DNA of 64,000 bases. It comes from Actinomycetes bacterium. Lineage in GTDB: Bacteria; Actinomycetota; Acidimicrobiia; Acidimicrobiales; Palsa-688. Each line of letters starts with the position of its first letter. Within the stretch, counting starts at the first letter, position 1. Shown piece by piece: positions 9,730 through 18,332 of this stretch. Location of the stretch: positions 1 through 64,000 of the forward strand of contig JAJYMM010000202.1 of NCBI GenBank assembly GCA_021787035.1, written 5' to 3'. The notes below the pieces were generated by a model. It worked only from the letters and a program-made list of their open reading frames with translations, did no database searches and was not told the origin of the DNA. The position numbers and the translations under genes are program-made.

Positions 9730-10563
9730 TCACGCCTTTGGTCGCGCGCGCAACCTGAGGAACAGGTAGCTGTCCTCCTCTAGGACGTGAGCAAGCTCGA
9801 GCTTTACGAGCTGCGTCAAGGGCTGGCTTCGAAATATGCGCTCACCGCTCGCGTGGGTGCGCGCGAGCCAGACGCCCCCGCTACCGAGCCAGCCGCCCGT
9901 TAGAACGCCCCCCACGCTGCCCGCAAGCTGGGGGGAGAGGGTGAGGCAGAGCTCGTGCACCAAGCCGGCGGCAGCGAGGCCGGCATTGAGCGTGGGGCCG
10001 CCTTCGCAAAGAATGTGGCGCATGCCTTCGGCGGCGAGCGCCTGGACGGCAGAGGGCAGGTCAACCGAGCCGGCGCCTGCCGTCAGGACGTCGGCAACTT
10101 CCCGTGCGCGGGCCAATTTGGCCGCGTCCGCAGATCCAGGGGCGATCACGATCGTCCTCGGACAACGCGATGCGAAGAGCCTGGAGCCCCAGTCGATGTC
10201 GAGCGACCGGGTGACCAGGGCGATGGGTGGGAGGTGAGCCTGCCCACGTTCCTCGCGGGCCAACTGGATATCCTCGGGGAGCTCAACAGGCCCGTAGCGT
10301 TCGATCCTCGCAGTGCCGGCTCCAACGAGCACGACGTCGCAAAGGGACCGGAGCACCGCGAAGAGGAGCTTGTCGGCGGGACCCCCGAGCCCTCCCGAGC
10401 GGCCTCCGACGGCGATCGCTCCATCGAGGCTCGAGATCATGTTCACCCGGACGAAGGACCCCAGTTCAGCGTTCTGTAGGTCGGACGAGTAGGCCTCGAA
10501 CAGGTTCACCCGGTCGGAAGGAAGCGGGAGCAGTGATCTCATATTCAACTGCTGCAGTGCCAT
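9730..10563 (-). CDS. RibD C-terminal-domain reductase (pyrimidine reductase family)
   Basis: 277 residues forming a single dihydrofolate-reductase-like domain of the RibD_C family. Visible landmarks are VNMISSLDGAI near residue 40, VLVGAGTARIERYGP near 78-92 and LCEGGPTLNAGL near 185. In riboflavin synthesis this domain reduces the ribosyl side chain of the pyrimidine intermediate with NADPH. Here it is free-standing, without the deaminase half, as in many actinobacterial paralogues, so a different substrate is possible. It is transcribed divergently from moeA with about 54 bases between them, and no other riboflavin gene is nearby. Confidence 0.85.
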   Translation of the reverse strand: MALQQLNMRSLLPLPSDRVNLFEAYSSDLQNAELGSFVRVNMISSLDGAIAVGGRSGGLGGPADKLLFAVLRSLCDVVLVGAGTARIERYGPVELPEDIQLAREERGQAHLPPIALVTRSLDIDWGSRLFASRCPRTIVIAPGSADAAKLARAREVADVLTAGAGSVDLPSAVQALAAEGMRHILCEGGPTLNAGLAAAGLVHELCLTLSPQLAGSVGGVLTGGWLGSGGVWLARTHASGERIFRSQPLTQLVKLELAHVLEEDSYLFLRLRARPKA

Positions 10564-10605
10564 GCAGCTGCTCGAAAGGTTAGCTGGCGAGCCGAGGCAC
10601 CTCGC

Positions 10606-10620
10606 TACTATGGCGCCGTG
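10606..10620 (+). promoter_or_regulatory. Likely leaderless promoter -10 box of moeA
   Basis: TACTAT at 10606-10611 lies seven bases before the GTG start at 10618. This would place the transcript start at or next to the start codon, giving a leaderless mRNA. There is no Shine-Dalgarno sequence before the GTG. The -35 match is weak. Confidence 0.45.
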
Positions 10621-11907
10621 CCGCGACCCGGAGGGAGAGCCAGCGGAAGCGGGCTGGTGAGCATTGACGAGGCTCGCCGGCGTGTCCTGTCAAGCTGCCG
10701 GCGTCTTAGCCCGCGCGAGTTCCCTGCTTCGGAGGCCCTGGGCCTGGTGCTGGCCGCCTCGGTGCGTTCCGAGGAGCCGTTGCCTCCCTTCGCCAACTCA
10801 GCCATGGACGGCTATGCGGTGCGCTCGTCAGATGTCGTCAGCGTGCCTGCCAGGCTACGCGAGGTAGGCGCGGTCATGGCTGGCGACCTGCCGGGGGCGG
10901 TGGCTGTGAAGGAAGGCGAGACGGCCCGCATCATGACAGGGGCGCCATTGCCCTCTGGAGCGGACGCCGTGTGCATGGTCGAGCACTCCCACCTCGAGGA
11001 CGGCTGGGTTGTGGTCGAAGAGGCCGTTAGGGCCGGCACCCATGTGCGCCCAGCCGGCGACGACATCGAAGCCGGTGAGGAAGTGTTCGTCGCCGGGGAC
11101 CAGCTCGGTGCCTCCCACCTGGCAGTCCTGGCGGCGATCGGTGCGGGCAGCGTGCTCGCCTACCCCCGGCCGCGGGTGGGCGTCTTGTCGACGGGCGACG
11201 AACTGGTCAGCGGGCCTGGTCCGCTTCCGCCCGGCAAGCTGAGGGACAGCAACCGGCCGGGGTTGTTGGCACAGCTCCGTGCCGATGGCTTTGAAGCGGT
11301 GGACTTGGGCACCGCGGCCGACGACGCCGCTGTGCTGGCGCGCCGGCTCGCCGAAGCTGCTGAGCGCTACGACGCAGTCTTGACGAGCGGGGGCGTGAGC
11401 ATGGGGGAGCGCGACCTGGTAAAGGTAGTCTTGGGCCAGCTCGGCGGCCAGCAGGCTTCTTGGCTCCAGGTTGCGGTCAAGCCTGCCAAGCCGCTCGCCT
11501 TTTCCACTCTGGCGCCCCGTGGCACGCCCGTCTTTGGCCTGCCAGGAAACCCCGTGTCCGCGTTCGTTTCGTACGAGCTGTTCGCCAGGCCTGCTCTCCG
11601 TTACATGGCAGGCCACTCCCGCCTCGGGCGCCCTAGCCTGCGGGCGCTCTCAGCGGAGCCGCTCCGGCGCGTGCCCGATGGCAGGCTCCACCTGGTCAGG
11701 GTCATTCTCTGGGTAGACGGCGGTCAGTTGTCCGTACGGCCGGTCCGCGGCCAGGGTTCCCACCAGCTGCGCTCGTTGGCTCAGGCCAGCGCGCTTGCCC
11801 TCGTCCCCGATGGGGACGGGCTCAGCGCAGGGGACGAGGTCGAAGTTTGGGTGCTCGACGAAGGCCCGCTGGCCGGCGGGGAAAGTTGGGCGCCGAGCCA
11901 GCCATAA
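10618..11907 (+). CDS. moeA: Molybdopterin molybdotransferase MoeA
   Basis: 429 residues, the usual MoeA length, inserting molybdate into molybdopterin-AMP. Seen in order are the N-terminal PPFANSAMDGYAVR motif (about 60-73), MTGAPLPSGADAVCMVE near 105-120, the MoCF domain with STGDEL and TSGGVSMGERD near 260-270, GLPGNPVSAFVSYELF near 305 and a C-terminal beta domain. The GTG start follows a -10 box directly. The gene converges on ctaG with three bases between stop codons. A molybdenum-cofactor gene here fits the YdeP-like molybdoenzyme and fdhD about 4 kb downstream, although these are not one operon. Confidence 0.96.
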   Translation: MPRPGGRASGSGLVSIDEARRRVLSSCRRLSPREFPASEALGLVLAASVRSEEPLPPFANSAMDGYAVRSSDVVSVPARLREVGAVMAGDLPGAVAVKEGETARIMTGAPLPSGADAVCMVEHSHLEDGWVVVEEAVRAGTHVRPAGDDIEAGEEVFVAGDQLGASHLAVLAAIGAGSVLAYPRPRVGVLSTGDELVSGPGPLPPGKLRDSNRPGLLAQLRADGFEAVDLGTAADDAAVLARRLAEAAERYDAVLTSGGVSMGERDLVKVVLGQLGGQQASWLQVAVKPAKPLAFSTLAPRGTPVFGLPGNPVSAFVSYELFARPALRYMAGHSRLGRPSLRALSAEPLRRVPDGRLHLVRVILWVDGGQLSVRPVRGQGSHQLRSLAQASALALVPDGDGLSAGDEVEVWVLDEGPLAGGESWAPSQP

Positions 11908-11910
11908 GGC

Positions 11911-12975
11911 TCAGCCGTCTTGGTCTCCCCGGCGGTTCCTCGGGGCACGTCCGGGGACGAAACCAGCCTTGGCCCTCCACATGTCCTCCCATGTGGAGTT
12001 GCCGGGCTGCAAAAGCGGCTTGAACCTGTCGCCGATCACCATTGGCCGCGGGTTGGGTGGACGTTCCGCGAGGAGGAGCGCGGAGGCAGGCGGCCCAGCG
12101 AGAGCTGGTTTCGGGCGTCGCCTTGGTGCAGGCTGTTCGACCAGCTCAGCACGAGCGTCAGCTCGTTTGGCAGCACGTTCATCTGCGTGTACCCAGGCCC
12201 AGAGGACCGGGATCAGGCCGAGGAGCGTGGAAAGCTCCGTCGCCGCCCAGAGCAGGCCGCCGCCCCAGTGCGAGCCGGAAAGGCTGTACATCGACGCCTC
12301 GGGGTGTTTCGACATCATGATGGCAATCCCGAGGAACGACTCGAATGGCACCGCGAGTGACAAGTTGAGGATTTTCGCACCGGGCCCCATCCGCCAGTGG
12401 ACGATGGGGTCGACCTCGACGATCGGCCACCAGTAGAAGCAGCCCCCAAGCAGGAACAGGATATTGATGGCATCCATGAGGGCCATGTGCTCCATGGCGT
12501 AGTTGACCGCCGGGGTGAGGAAGAAGGCAAACATCGCGCCGAAATAACCGAACCACACCGGCACCGGGTGGCTTGCCCAGGCAAAGGGCCGCGAGTGGAG
12601 CACTCTCCTCCAGGCGCGCTTGGCCCAGTTGGGGCCTGCCTGCAGCAACAGCGTAGAGGGTGCGCCCATGGCCATAAGAGGCGGTGCAACCGTCATCAAG
12701 AGCAGGTGTTGGACGATGTGCGCCTGGAAGTAAGAGTTGGTGAAGGTGGACACCGGCGACTGGAGCGCGAGGTCGACGGCGAGCAGGCCGGCGAAGAACG
12801 AAATGGTGCGTCGCCCGCTCCAGCGCCTCCCCCGGGCCGCCAGGCGCCAGTCGCCTCGCAGGTAGAGGTAGCCGGCTACCAAGACCCCAGCAGCTACGCA
12901 GATGGCGAAGGGGCTCCAGTCCCAGGCAGTGAAGACCGTGTGGATATCGAACTTCACCGGCTTCATTTCCGGCAT
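11911..12975 (-). CDS. ctaG: Cytochrome c oxidase assembly factor CtaG (caa3 type)
   Basis: 354 residues, polytopic, with about seven membrane segments. The conserved block QAHIVQHLLLMTVAPPLMAMGAPS near residues 84-108 identifies the Caa3_CtaG family, which helps insert copper into the oxidase of aerobic actinobacteria and bacilli. The Arg/Pro-rich C-terminus from about 290 is predicted to be cytoplasmic and low complexity. It lies downstream of, and in the same direction as, a gene with a SCO1 copper-chaperone domain, 142 bases away. That pairing supports a copper-delivery unit, although no oxidase subunit is in the window. Confidence 0.9.
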   Translation of the reverse strand: MPEMKPVKFDIHTVFTAWDWSPFAICVAAGVLVAGYLYLRGDWRLAARGRRWSGRRTISFFAGLLAVDLALQSPVSTFTNSYFQAHIVQHLLLMTVAPPLMAMGAPSTLLLQAGPNWAKRAWRRVLHSRPFAWASHPVPVWFGYFGAMFAFFLTPAVNYAMEHMALMDAINILFLLGGCFYWWPIVEVDPIVHWRMGPGAKILNLSLAVPFESFLGIAIMMSKHPEASMYSLSGSHWGGGLLWAATELSTLLGLIPVLWAWVHADERAAKRADARAELVEQPAPRRRPKPALAGPPASALLLAERPPNPRPMVIGDRFKPLLQPGNSTWEDMWRAKAGFVPGRAPRNRRGDQDG

Positions 12976-13117
12976 GTAGTGCTCCGCTCAGGTGTACCTA
13001 ACATCTCTCTTCTCCAAGACACCCTATGCCCCCAAGCGAGGCATGTCACCCAGACGACCCGTATGGATGGGTACCGACAGGAGGCGTGGTGCCGAGCCCG
13101 CCACGACCTAGCAGCGG

Positions 13118-15109
13118 TCATCGACCTGGCTTGCCAGGGAGGAGCCCCTCGACGACATCAACAAGGTTGCCAACGAAAGACGACTTGGACGCTGCGGTGG
13201 CTGGCCCGGGGTCCGTCCCGATGTCGTAGCGGACGTGCCCTGCGGGGCCGATCACGTAGGCGTACTCGCTGTGGTCGAGCATCGCGCCTTCCGGCAGGTG
13301 GCCCGGGGTCGCGCCCAGCACCCTCCAGGCGTGCTCGAGCTGAGGCAGCGCACCGGTCAGGTAAGACCAGTTGTGCAGTCCCTGGAGACCCTCTTTGCTG
13401 TCGAAGGCCAAGAGGAACTCGCGACCCACGTAGCGGGCGTTGGCGTCCAGCGCGACGAGCTCGACGTGTCCTTGTCTCGCCGTTCCGAGCTGGCGGTCGA
13501 CCTGCTTTAGCTCCTCTGCGATCACCGGGCATTGGTTTGTGCAGACGGGGTCGAGGAACGTGATCACCACAACCTTTCCCCGCAGCCCCCCAAGCGAGAC
13601 CGGCTTGCCGTACTGGTCCACGAGGCTGATGGCGGGGGCGGGGAAGTCGACTGCGTGGTTGGGCCCGTTGATGGCCTCGTTCAGAAGTGGAGTGGCGTCG
13701 GGGCTCGTGGTCGCAAGCGCAGCCGGTGCCGAGCCGACCAGCATGACTGCGAACGCGCCTGCCGCGAGGACGCAGCGCAAGGTGTAGGCCGGGTTGGCGG
13801 CCCATCGCCCTCGCCACCCGAACTGGGCTGGCCCAGGCCCTGTCGGCCCCGCCGCTCCAGCTGCGCCCGCCAGCGCCTGTGCCACCGGTGGCGTCTGTAC
13901 CACCGCCGGCGCCGGCAGCCTCGTCATAGCCACATATCCCGCGGCTAGCAGCAAGACCATCGGGGGCATGGTGTTGGGGTCGGTTCCTACTCCCCCGAGG
14001 AACCCGAGGTCCTGTACGAGTACCCAGGTCGCGCCACAAAGGACGGCCCCGGCGAGGAGGCCCACGAGTACCGGACGCCGGTGACCCAGGGCGAGGAGGG
14101 TGCCCGTCGCAAACAGCCCGATCACGACGAACAGGTTGACCCCCCACCCATGGGCAGCGTCAAAGGAGGCGAACGAACCCACCCACGACGCTAGGACGTG
14201 CGGCTGGGGGGTAGCCGACATTTCTCGGAGCATGCTCGTCAAGGTGCCTGGAGGGGTGCGAGGAGCCGGCTGGCCCTGCCAGAACCCACGTCCCGGCCAC
14301 GCCTGGAGCACCGCCATTCCCATCCAGAAAAGCCCCGTTGCGCGCAAGAGCCATCGGCCGAGGCGAGGTCCTTCCCAGCTTCTCTCGGGCAGGGCGACGA
14401 GGGCGCCTGCGACCCCATAGATGAGCACGGCGCCCGGCAGGCCGAAGAGCCAGCTCTGGCCAGGCGAGAAGATCCCTCCGAAGGCCTCCCCACCTGCCCA
14501 GATGACGGCCGCCCAGCCGGCGCTCGCCACGCCCGCGAGGCGCGACCACGGGCCTTTCGAGGCGGCCAGGAGCCAGACGCCCAGGCCGACCTGGATCCAA
14601 ACGGCCGCCGCCGGGACGGCGACGGGGTGGTAGCTCCAGAAGCTCGCCAGCATCTCGTCTATGTGCTGCACCCAACTCGGCGAGGTCGCTGCCGCAGGCT
14701 CGATGACGCTCGAGGGCATCCGCAAAGGCATCGAGGCCTGGGCCTGCAAGATGCCGTCGAAGAGCCAGAGGACCCCGAAGCCGACCCTCAGCAAGTGCCG
14801 CCCTGGTGCCTCCTCCACCGAAGCTCCCTCTACCGGAGCTCCCTCTACCGGAGCTCCCTCTACCGGAGCTCCCGTCACAGCCTCGGTCGCGACAGCTTCG
14901 ACCGTACTGGCCGCGGCGGCCAGACGCCTGGTCCCGTTGGCTGACCGCTCGTAGGCCTGGCGGAGCTGGGCGGAGCGCAGCAGCGCCCACGCCAGCAGGA
15001 CGACCAGGGCAATGCCGGCGACGACCAGGCCTTGGCGGAGCAGTTGGGAGTAGAAGGCCGAGACGATGGTCGGGTTGTTGGCCTGGAGGCCTGTGCTCAT
15101 GCCAGGCAC
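13118..15109 (-). CDS. Polytopic membrane protein fused to a SCO1/SenC copper-chaperone domain
   Basis: 663 residues from GTG 15109; an ATG at 15100 (MSTG) is equally likely. One membrane helix near 15-35 is followed by a linker with a VEGAP repeat (15-bp units at 14821-14865), then about eight membrane helices (100-410) that resemble a DoxX-like bundle. A further helix near 440-460 leads to a thioredoxin-fold domain (about 480-655) of SCO1 type. The copper-binding CxxxC is visible in DPVCTNQCP, and the partner His is probably in MLDHSEY. SCO proteins load copper into subunit II of cytochrome oxidase. The domain would be outside the cytoplasm, and the adjacent ctaG supports the role. The membrane part is an uncommon partner for SCO1. 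Confidence 0.85.
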   Translation of the reverse strand: MPGMSTGLQANNPTIVSAFYSQLLRQGLVVAGIALVVLLAWALLRSAQLRQAYERSANGTRRLAAAASTVEAVATEAVTGAPVEGAPVEGAPVEGASVEEAPGRHLLRVGFGVLWLFDGILQAQASMPLRMPSSVIEPAAATSPSWVQHIDEMLASFWSYHPVAVPAAAVWIQVGLGVWLLAASKGPWSRLAGVASAGWAAVIWAGGEAFGGIFSPGQSWLFGLPGAVLIYGVAGALVALPERSWEGPRLGRWLLRATGLFWMGMAVLQAWPGRGFWQGQPAPRTPPGTLTSMLREMSATPQPHVLASWVGSFASFDAAHGWGVNLFVVIGLFATGTLLALGHRRPVLVGLLAGAVLCGATWVLVQDLGFLGGVGTDPNTMPPMVLLLAAGYVAMTRLPAPAVVQTPPVAQALAGAAGAAGPTGPGPAQFGWRGRWAANPAYTLRCVLAAGAFAVMLVGSAPAALATTSPDATPLLNEAINGPNHAVDFPAPAISLVDQYGKPVSLGGLRGKVVVITFLDPVCTNQCPVIAEELKQVDRQLGTARQGHVELVALDANARYVGREFLLAFDSKEGLQGLHNWSYLTGALPQLEHAWRVLGATPGHLPEGAMLDHSEYAYVIGPAGHVRYDIGTDPGPATAASKSSFVGNLVDVVEGLLPGKPGR

Positions 15110-15118
15110 GCATCTATC

Positions 15119-15135
15119 TTGGTTAGCCTTTCCTC
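15119..15135. promoter_or_regulatory. Possible DtxR/IdeR-like iron box
   Basis: TTGGTTAGCCTTTCCTC lies between two divergent genes and matches 11 of 15 central positions of the actinobacterial iron-box consensus. The match is imperfect and the symmetry poor, so this is a tentative site. Confidence 0.25.
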
Positions 15136-15162
15136 ATAGCCTCAAGTCGGGGCTAGCACCAG

Positions 15163-17412
15163 ATGTCGAGGAGCCGTGCCATGGGGGGACCCAGGCGTGA
15201 GAAGTTCGTGGACCCGGCCCACTGGGCCAGCCTTGTGCCCTTTGGCGCTGGCCAGCAAAAGCCAAACAACTACGAGGCAATTCTCTCAGCTATATCCGAG
15301 AACCGGGACAACTTGGCGTACGCGTGGCGGATCCTTTCTCACGGTGCCTGCGACGGCTGCGCGCTCGGGACCTCGGGCCTCCGAGATTGGACGCTGGACC
15401 AGGTGCACCTCTGCAACGTCCGGCTCCGCCTGCTCCGCCTCAACACGGCGCCTGCTTTCGACCCGGGCCTGCTTTGGGACCTTTCGAGGCTGGAGGGGAA
15501 AAAGAACACTGAGCTGCACAAGTTGGGGCGCTTGCCCTGCCCGTTCGTCCGACGGCCCGGTGAGGCCGGCTTCAGGCCCTCCACATGGGATGACGCCCTC
15601 GACCTCGTAGCAGCCAGGCTGCGCTCTGCACCGCCGGAACGGGTCGCCTTTTACATGACGAGCCGCGGCCAGCCAAACGAAAACTATTATGCAGCGCAGA
15701 AAGCAGCGCGCGCCCTAGGGACAAACTCGATCGACAACGCGGCTCGACTTTGCCATTCGCCTTCCACTTTTGCCCTGAAGGGCGCCCTCGGGGTGGCGGC
15801 CACTACCTGCTCGTACTCGGACCTGATCGGGACGGATCTCATCGTTTTCATTGGTTCCAACGTTGCCCAGAACCAGCCGGTCATGATGAAGTACCTCTAC
15901 CATGCAAGGAAAGCCGGCACCAAGGTTGCCGTCGTCAACCCCTACCGGGAGCCGGCGATGGAGCGCTACTGGGTCCCCTCAAACCTGGAGAGCGCCCTCT
16001 TCGGGACCAGGATCGTCGACAAGTTCTTCGAGATAACTGTCGGTGGGGACATCGGTTTCCTTTCGGGCGCGTTGAAGCACATGGTCGAGCGCTCCTGGGT
16101 GGACAAGGGCTTCATCGACGGGTCTACGACGGGTTTCGCTGAGGTGTCGGCGGAGCTCGCGAAAAAGGACTGGGACGCCCTCGAGGCGTCCTCCGGTTCG
16201 AAGCGTGAGGAAATGCTGGGGTTAGCGCGCATGCTCGCCGAAGCCAAGACGGCCGTGTTTATCTGGAGTATGGGCGTGACGCAGCACAGCTTCGGGGAGG
16301 ACGCCGTCCGGGCGGTGGTCAACCTGGCGCTCGCCAAGGGTTTCGTTGGCCGGGAAAAGTGCGGCCTAATGCCAATAAGAGGGCATTCAGGCGTGCAGGG
16401 CGGGGCGGAGATGGGTGCGTACGCGACCGCCTTCCCCGGAGGCGTTGCCATTAACGCCCAAAACGCCGCCAATTTATCGTCATTTTGGGGTTTCAACGTC
16501 CCTGAAATTCCTGGGATGACCGCTCCCGAAATGGTGGATGCCGCTCACGGAGGCCGTCTCGACGTCTTGGTCTCCTCGGGCGGCAATTTCACCGAGGTGC
16601 TTCCAGACCCGGCCTATGCACGCGAGGCGCTGTCCCGGGTAGGCGTGCGGGCGCACATAGATATCGTCTTTTCCTCACAGATGCTCGTCCCTTCGAGCGA
16701 AGCCGTGGTGCTCCTGCCGGCGCAGACGCGCTACGAGATGGTCGGCGGTGTGACGGAGACCTCTACCGAGCGCAGGGTGATCTTCAGCCCCGAGGTGCCC
16801 GGCCCGCGCGTCGCAGAGGCGCGTCCCGAGTGGTCGATCTTCGGCGAACTGGCAGCCCGCAGCCGCCCGGAGCTGGCTTCGAAAGTACGCTTTTCCGGTA
16901 CCGCCGAGATAAGAGAGGAGATCTCGAGGGCCGTCCCCGCCTACGCATTGATAAGGAACCTCCGGTCAGAGGGAGACCAGTTCCAGTACGGGGGGAGCAT
17001 GTTGTGCGCGGGCTGGGAGTTCCCCACGGGCGACGGCAAGGCGCATTTCATACCCGTGGCGCTCCCCGAGCAGGCCGTACCCGCCGGCGCCTTTTTGGTC
17101 ACCACGCGCCGGGGCCGGCAGTTCAACAGCCTGGTGCAGGCCGAGCGCGACACCCACACCGGGGCCGAGCGCGACTCTGTGCTCATGAACCGCCTCGACG
17201 CGGCCGGTCTTGGTGTGGCGGAGGGCGACCGTGTCGTGCTCCGCAGCGAGAGCGGCGAGATGCCAGGGCGTGTGTTCCTGGCGCCGGTCGCGCGCGGGAC
17301 GCTCCAAGTCCACTGGCCCGAAGGCGAGGTCCTCTTGGACCGGGCGAAGCGCTCGCCCGAGTCGGGGGTCCCCGCCTACACCGCCGTGGCGCAGGTCGAG
17401 GTTGAAGGGTAG
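15163..17412 (+). CDS. FdhF/YdeP family molybdopterin oxidoreductase
   Basis: 749 residues, close to the usual YdeP length of about 760. It belongs to the DMSO reductase superfamily, subgroup related to formate dehydrogenase H. The N-terminus has GACDGCALGTSG (about 63-74) instead of a classical four-Cys iron-sulphur motif. Landmarks downstream are SRGQPNENYYAAQK near 167, ARLCHSPST near 193, FIGSNVAQNQPV near 229 and MPIRGHSGVQGGAEMGAY near 405. The C-terminal domain contains NSLVQAERDTHTGAERDSVLMN, part of the cofactor-binding cap. The natural substrate of this subgroup is not established. The gene for the maturation sulphurtransferase FdhD follows immediately, a strong sign that the pair works together. 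Confidence 0.9.
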   Translation: MSRSRAMGGPRREKFVDPAHWASLVPFGAGQQKPNNYEAILSAISENRDNLAYAWRILSHGACDGCALGTSGLRDWTLDQVHLCNVRLRLLRLNTAPAFDPGLLWDLSRLEGKKNTELHKLGRLPCPFVRRPGEAGFRPSTWDDALDLVAARLRSAPPERVAFYMTSRGQPNENYYAAQKAARALGTNSIDNAARLCHSPSTFALKGALGVAATTCSYSDLIGTDLIVFIGSNVAQNQPVMMKYLYHARKAGTKVAVVNPYREPAMERYWVPSNLESALFGTRIVDKFFEITVGGDIGFLSGALKHMVERSWVDKGFIDGSTTGFAEVSAELAKKDWDALEASSGSKREEMLGLARMLAEAKTAVFIWSMGVTQHSFGEDAVRAVVNLALAKGFVGREKCGLMPIRGHSGVQGGAEMGAYATAFPGGVAINAQNAANLSSFWGFNVPEIPGMTAPEMVDAAHGGRLDVLVSSGGNFTEVLPDPAYAREALSRVGVRAHIDIVFSSQMLVPSSEAVVLLPAQTRYEMVGGVTETSTERRVIFSPEVPGPRVAEARPEWSIFGELAARSRPELASKVRFSGTAEIREEISRAVPAYALIRNLRSEGDQFQYGGSMLCAGWEFPTGDGKAHFIPVALPEQAVPAGAFLVTTRRGRQFNSLVQAERDTHTGAERDSVLMNRLDAAGLGVAEGDRVVLRSESGEMPGRVFLAPVARGTLQVHWPEGEVLLDRAKRSPESGVPAYTAVAQVEVEG

Positions 17413-17422
17413 GGCTCTCCAG

Positions 17423-18310
17423 TTGGCCGAGGCACGAGCAGGCGCTGTCTCCCAAAGCGGCGTATGGGAACTGCGAGATGGGCAATTGCTCAGCTCCGAG
17501 GATGTGCTCGCCACAGAGGAACCTCTCGAGATCCGTATCGCTTCACAAGGAGCGCGCGCCCCCTCTCCGCTCGCGGTGACCATGCGTACCCCAGGGGCCG
17601 ATTTCGAGCTCGCCGCGGGTTTCCTTTTCAACGAGGGCGTCGTAGCCTCGCGCGAGGACATCCGCTCGGTCAGCTACTGCACGGACCGTGCCACGGGTGA
17701 GCGGCAGCGCTACAACATCGTAAACGTTGCGCTCAGGTCCTCCGCCGGGACGGCATCCGCCAACCTCGAGCGCCACTTCATCACTTCGAGCGCATGTGGC
17801 GTTTGTGGGAGGGCGACGCTTGATTCACTCCACGAACGTGGCTACGAGCGCGCCCCCAAAGGGCCGGAGCTCTCGCCCGACCTGCTCGGCTCGTTGCCGG
17901 CGAAGCTGCGAGGGGCTCAGCGGGTGTTCGACACGACCGGGGGCCTCCACGCAGCGGCGGCGTTTGACGAGGGCGGCGAGTTGGTGGTGCTCCGGGAGGA
18001 TGTGGGCCGCCACAACGCTATGGACAAATTGGCAGGCTGGGCCCTCCTGGCGGGCCGCATGCCGCTGTCCGGGCACGTGCTCGTGGTGAGCGGCCGCTCC
18101 AGCTTCGAGCTCGTCCAAAAGTCCATCCGGATGGGCGCCGGCATCCTCTGCTCGGTGTCGGCACCGAGCAGCCTGGCCGTCAACCTGGCGCGCGAGTTCG
18201 GCCTCACCCTCGTCGGGTGGCTTCGCGAAGGCCGTTTTAAGGTTTACAGCTGTCCCGAGCGGGTGGTCATACCTGGCCGCGCGGATGCCGGCTTGCGCTC
18301 GCCCCTATAG
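17423..18310 (+). CDS. fdhD: Formate dehydrogenase accessory sulphurtransferase FdhD
   Basis: About 295 residues from a TTG start at 17423, chosen because AAGGGTAGGG lies 8-10 bases upstream and the family's N-terminus fits here; the frame stays open upstream but only as a shadow of the oxidoreductase gene. FdhD passes sulphur to the molybdenum cofactor of formate-dehydrogenase-type enzymes. Diagnostic motifs are TPGADFELAAGFLFNEG, the reactive CGVCGR loop, FDTTGGLHAAA, EDVGRHNAMDK and SGRSSFELVQK. It starts ten bases after the YdeP-like gene, so the two are almost certainly co-transcribed. Confidence 0.95.
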   Translation: MAEARAGAVSQSGVWELRDGQLLSSEDVLATEEPLEIRIASQGARAPSPLAVTMRTPGADFELAAGFLFNEGVVASREDIRSVSYCTDRATGERQRYNIVNVALRSSAGTASANLERHFITSSACGVCGRATLDSLHERGYERAPKGPELSPDLLGSLPAKLRGAQRVFDTTGGLHAAAAFDEGGELVVLREDVGRHNAMDKLAGWALLAGRMPLSGHVLVVSGRSSFELVQKSIRMGAGILCSVSAPSSLAVNLAREFGLTLVGWLREGRFKVYSCPERVVIPGRADAGLRSPL

Positions 18311-18332
18311 CATCCCCGTATAGCATCTTCGG

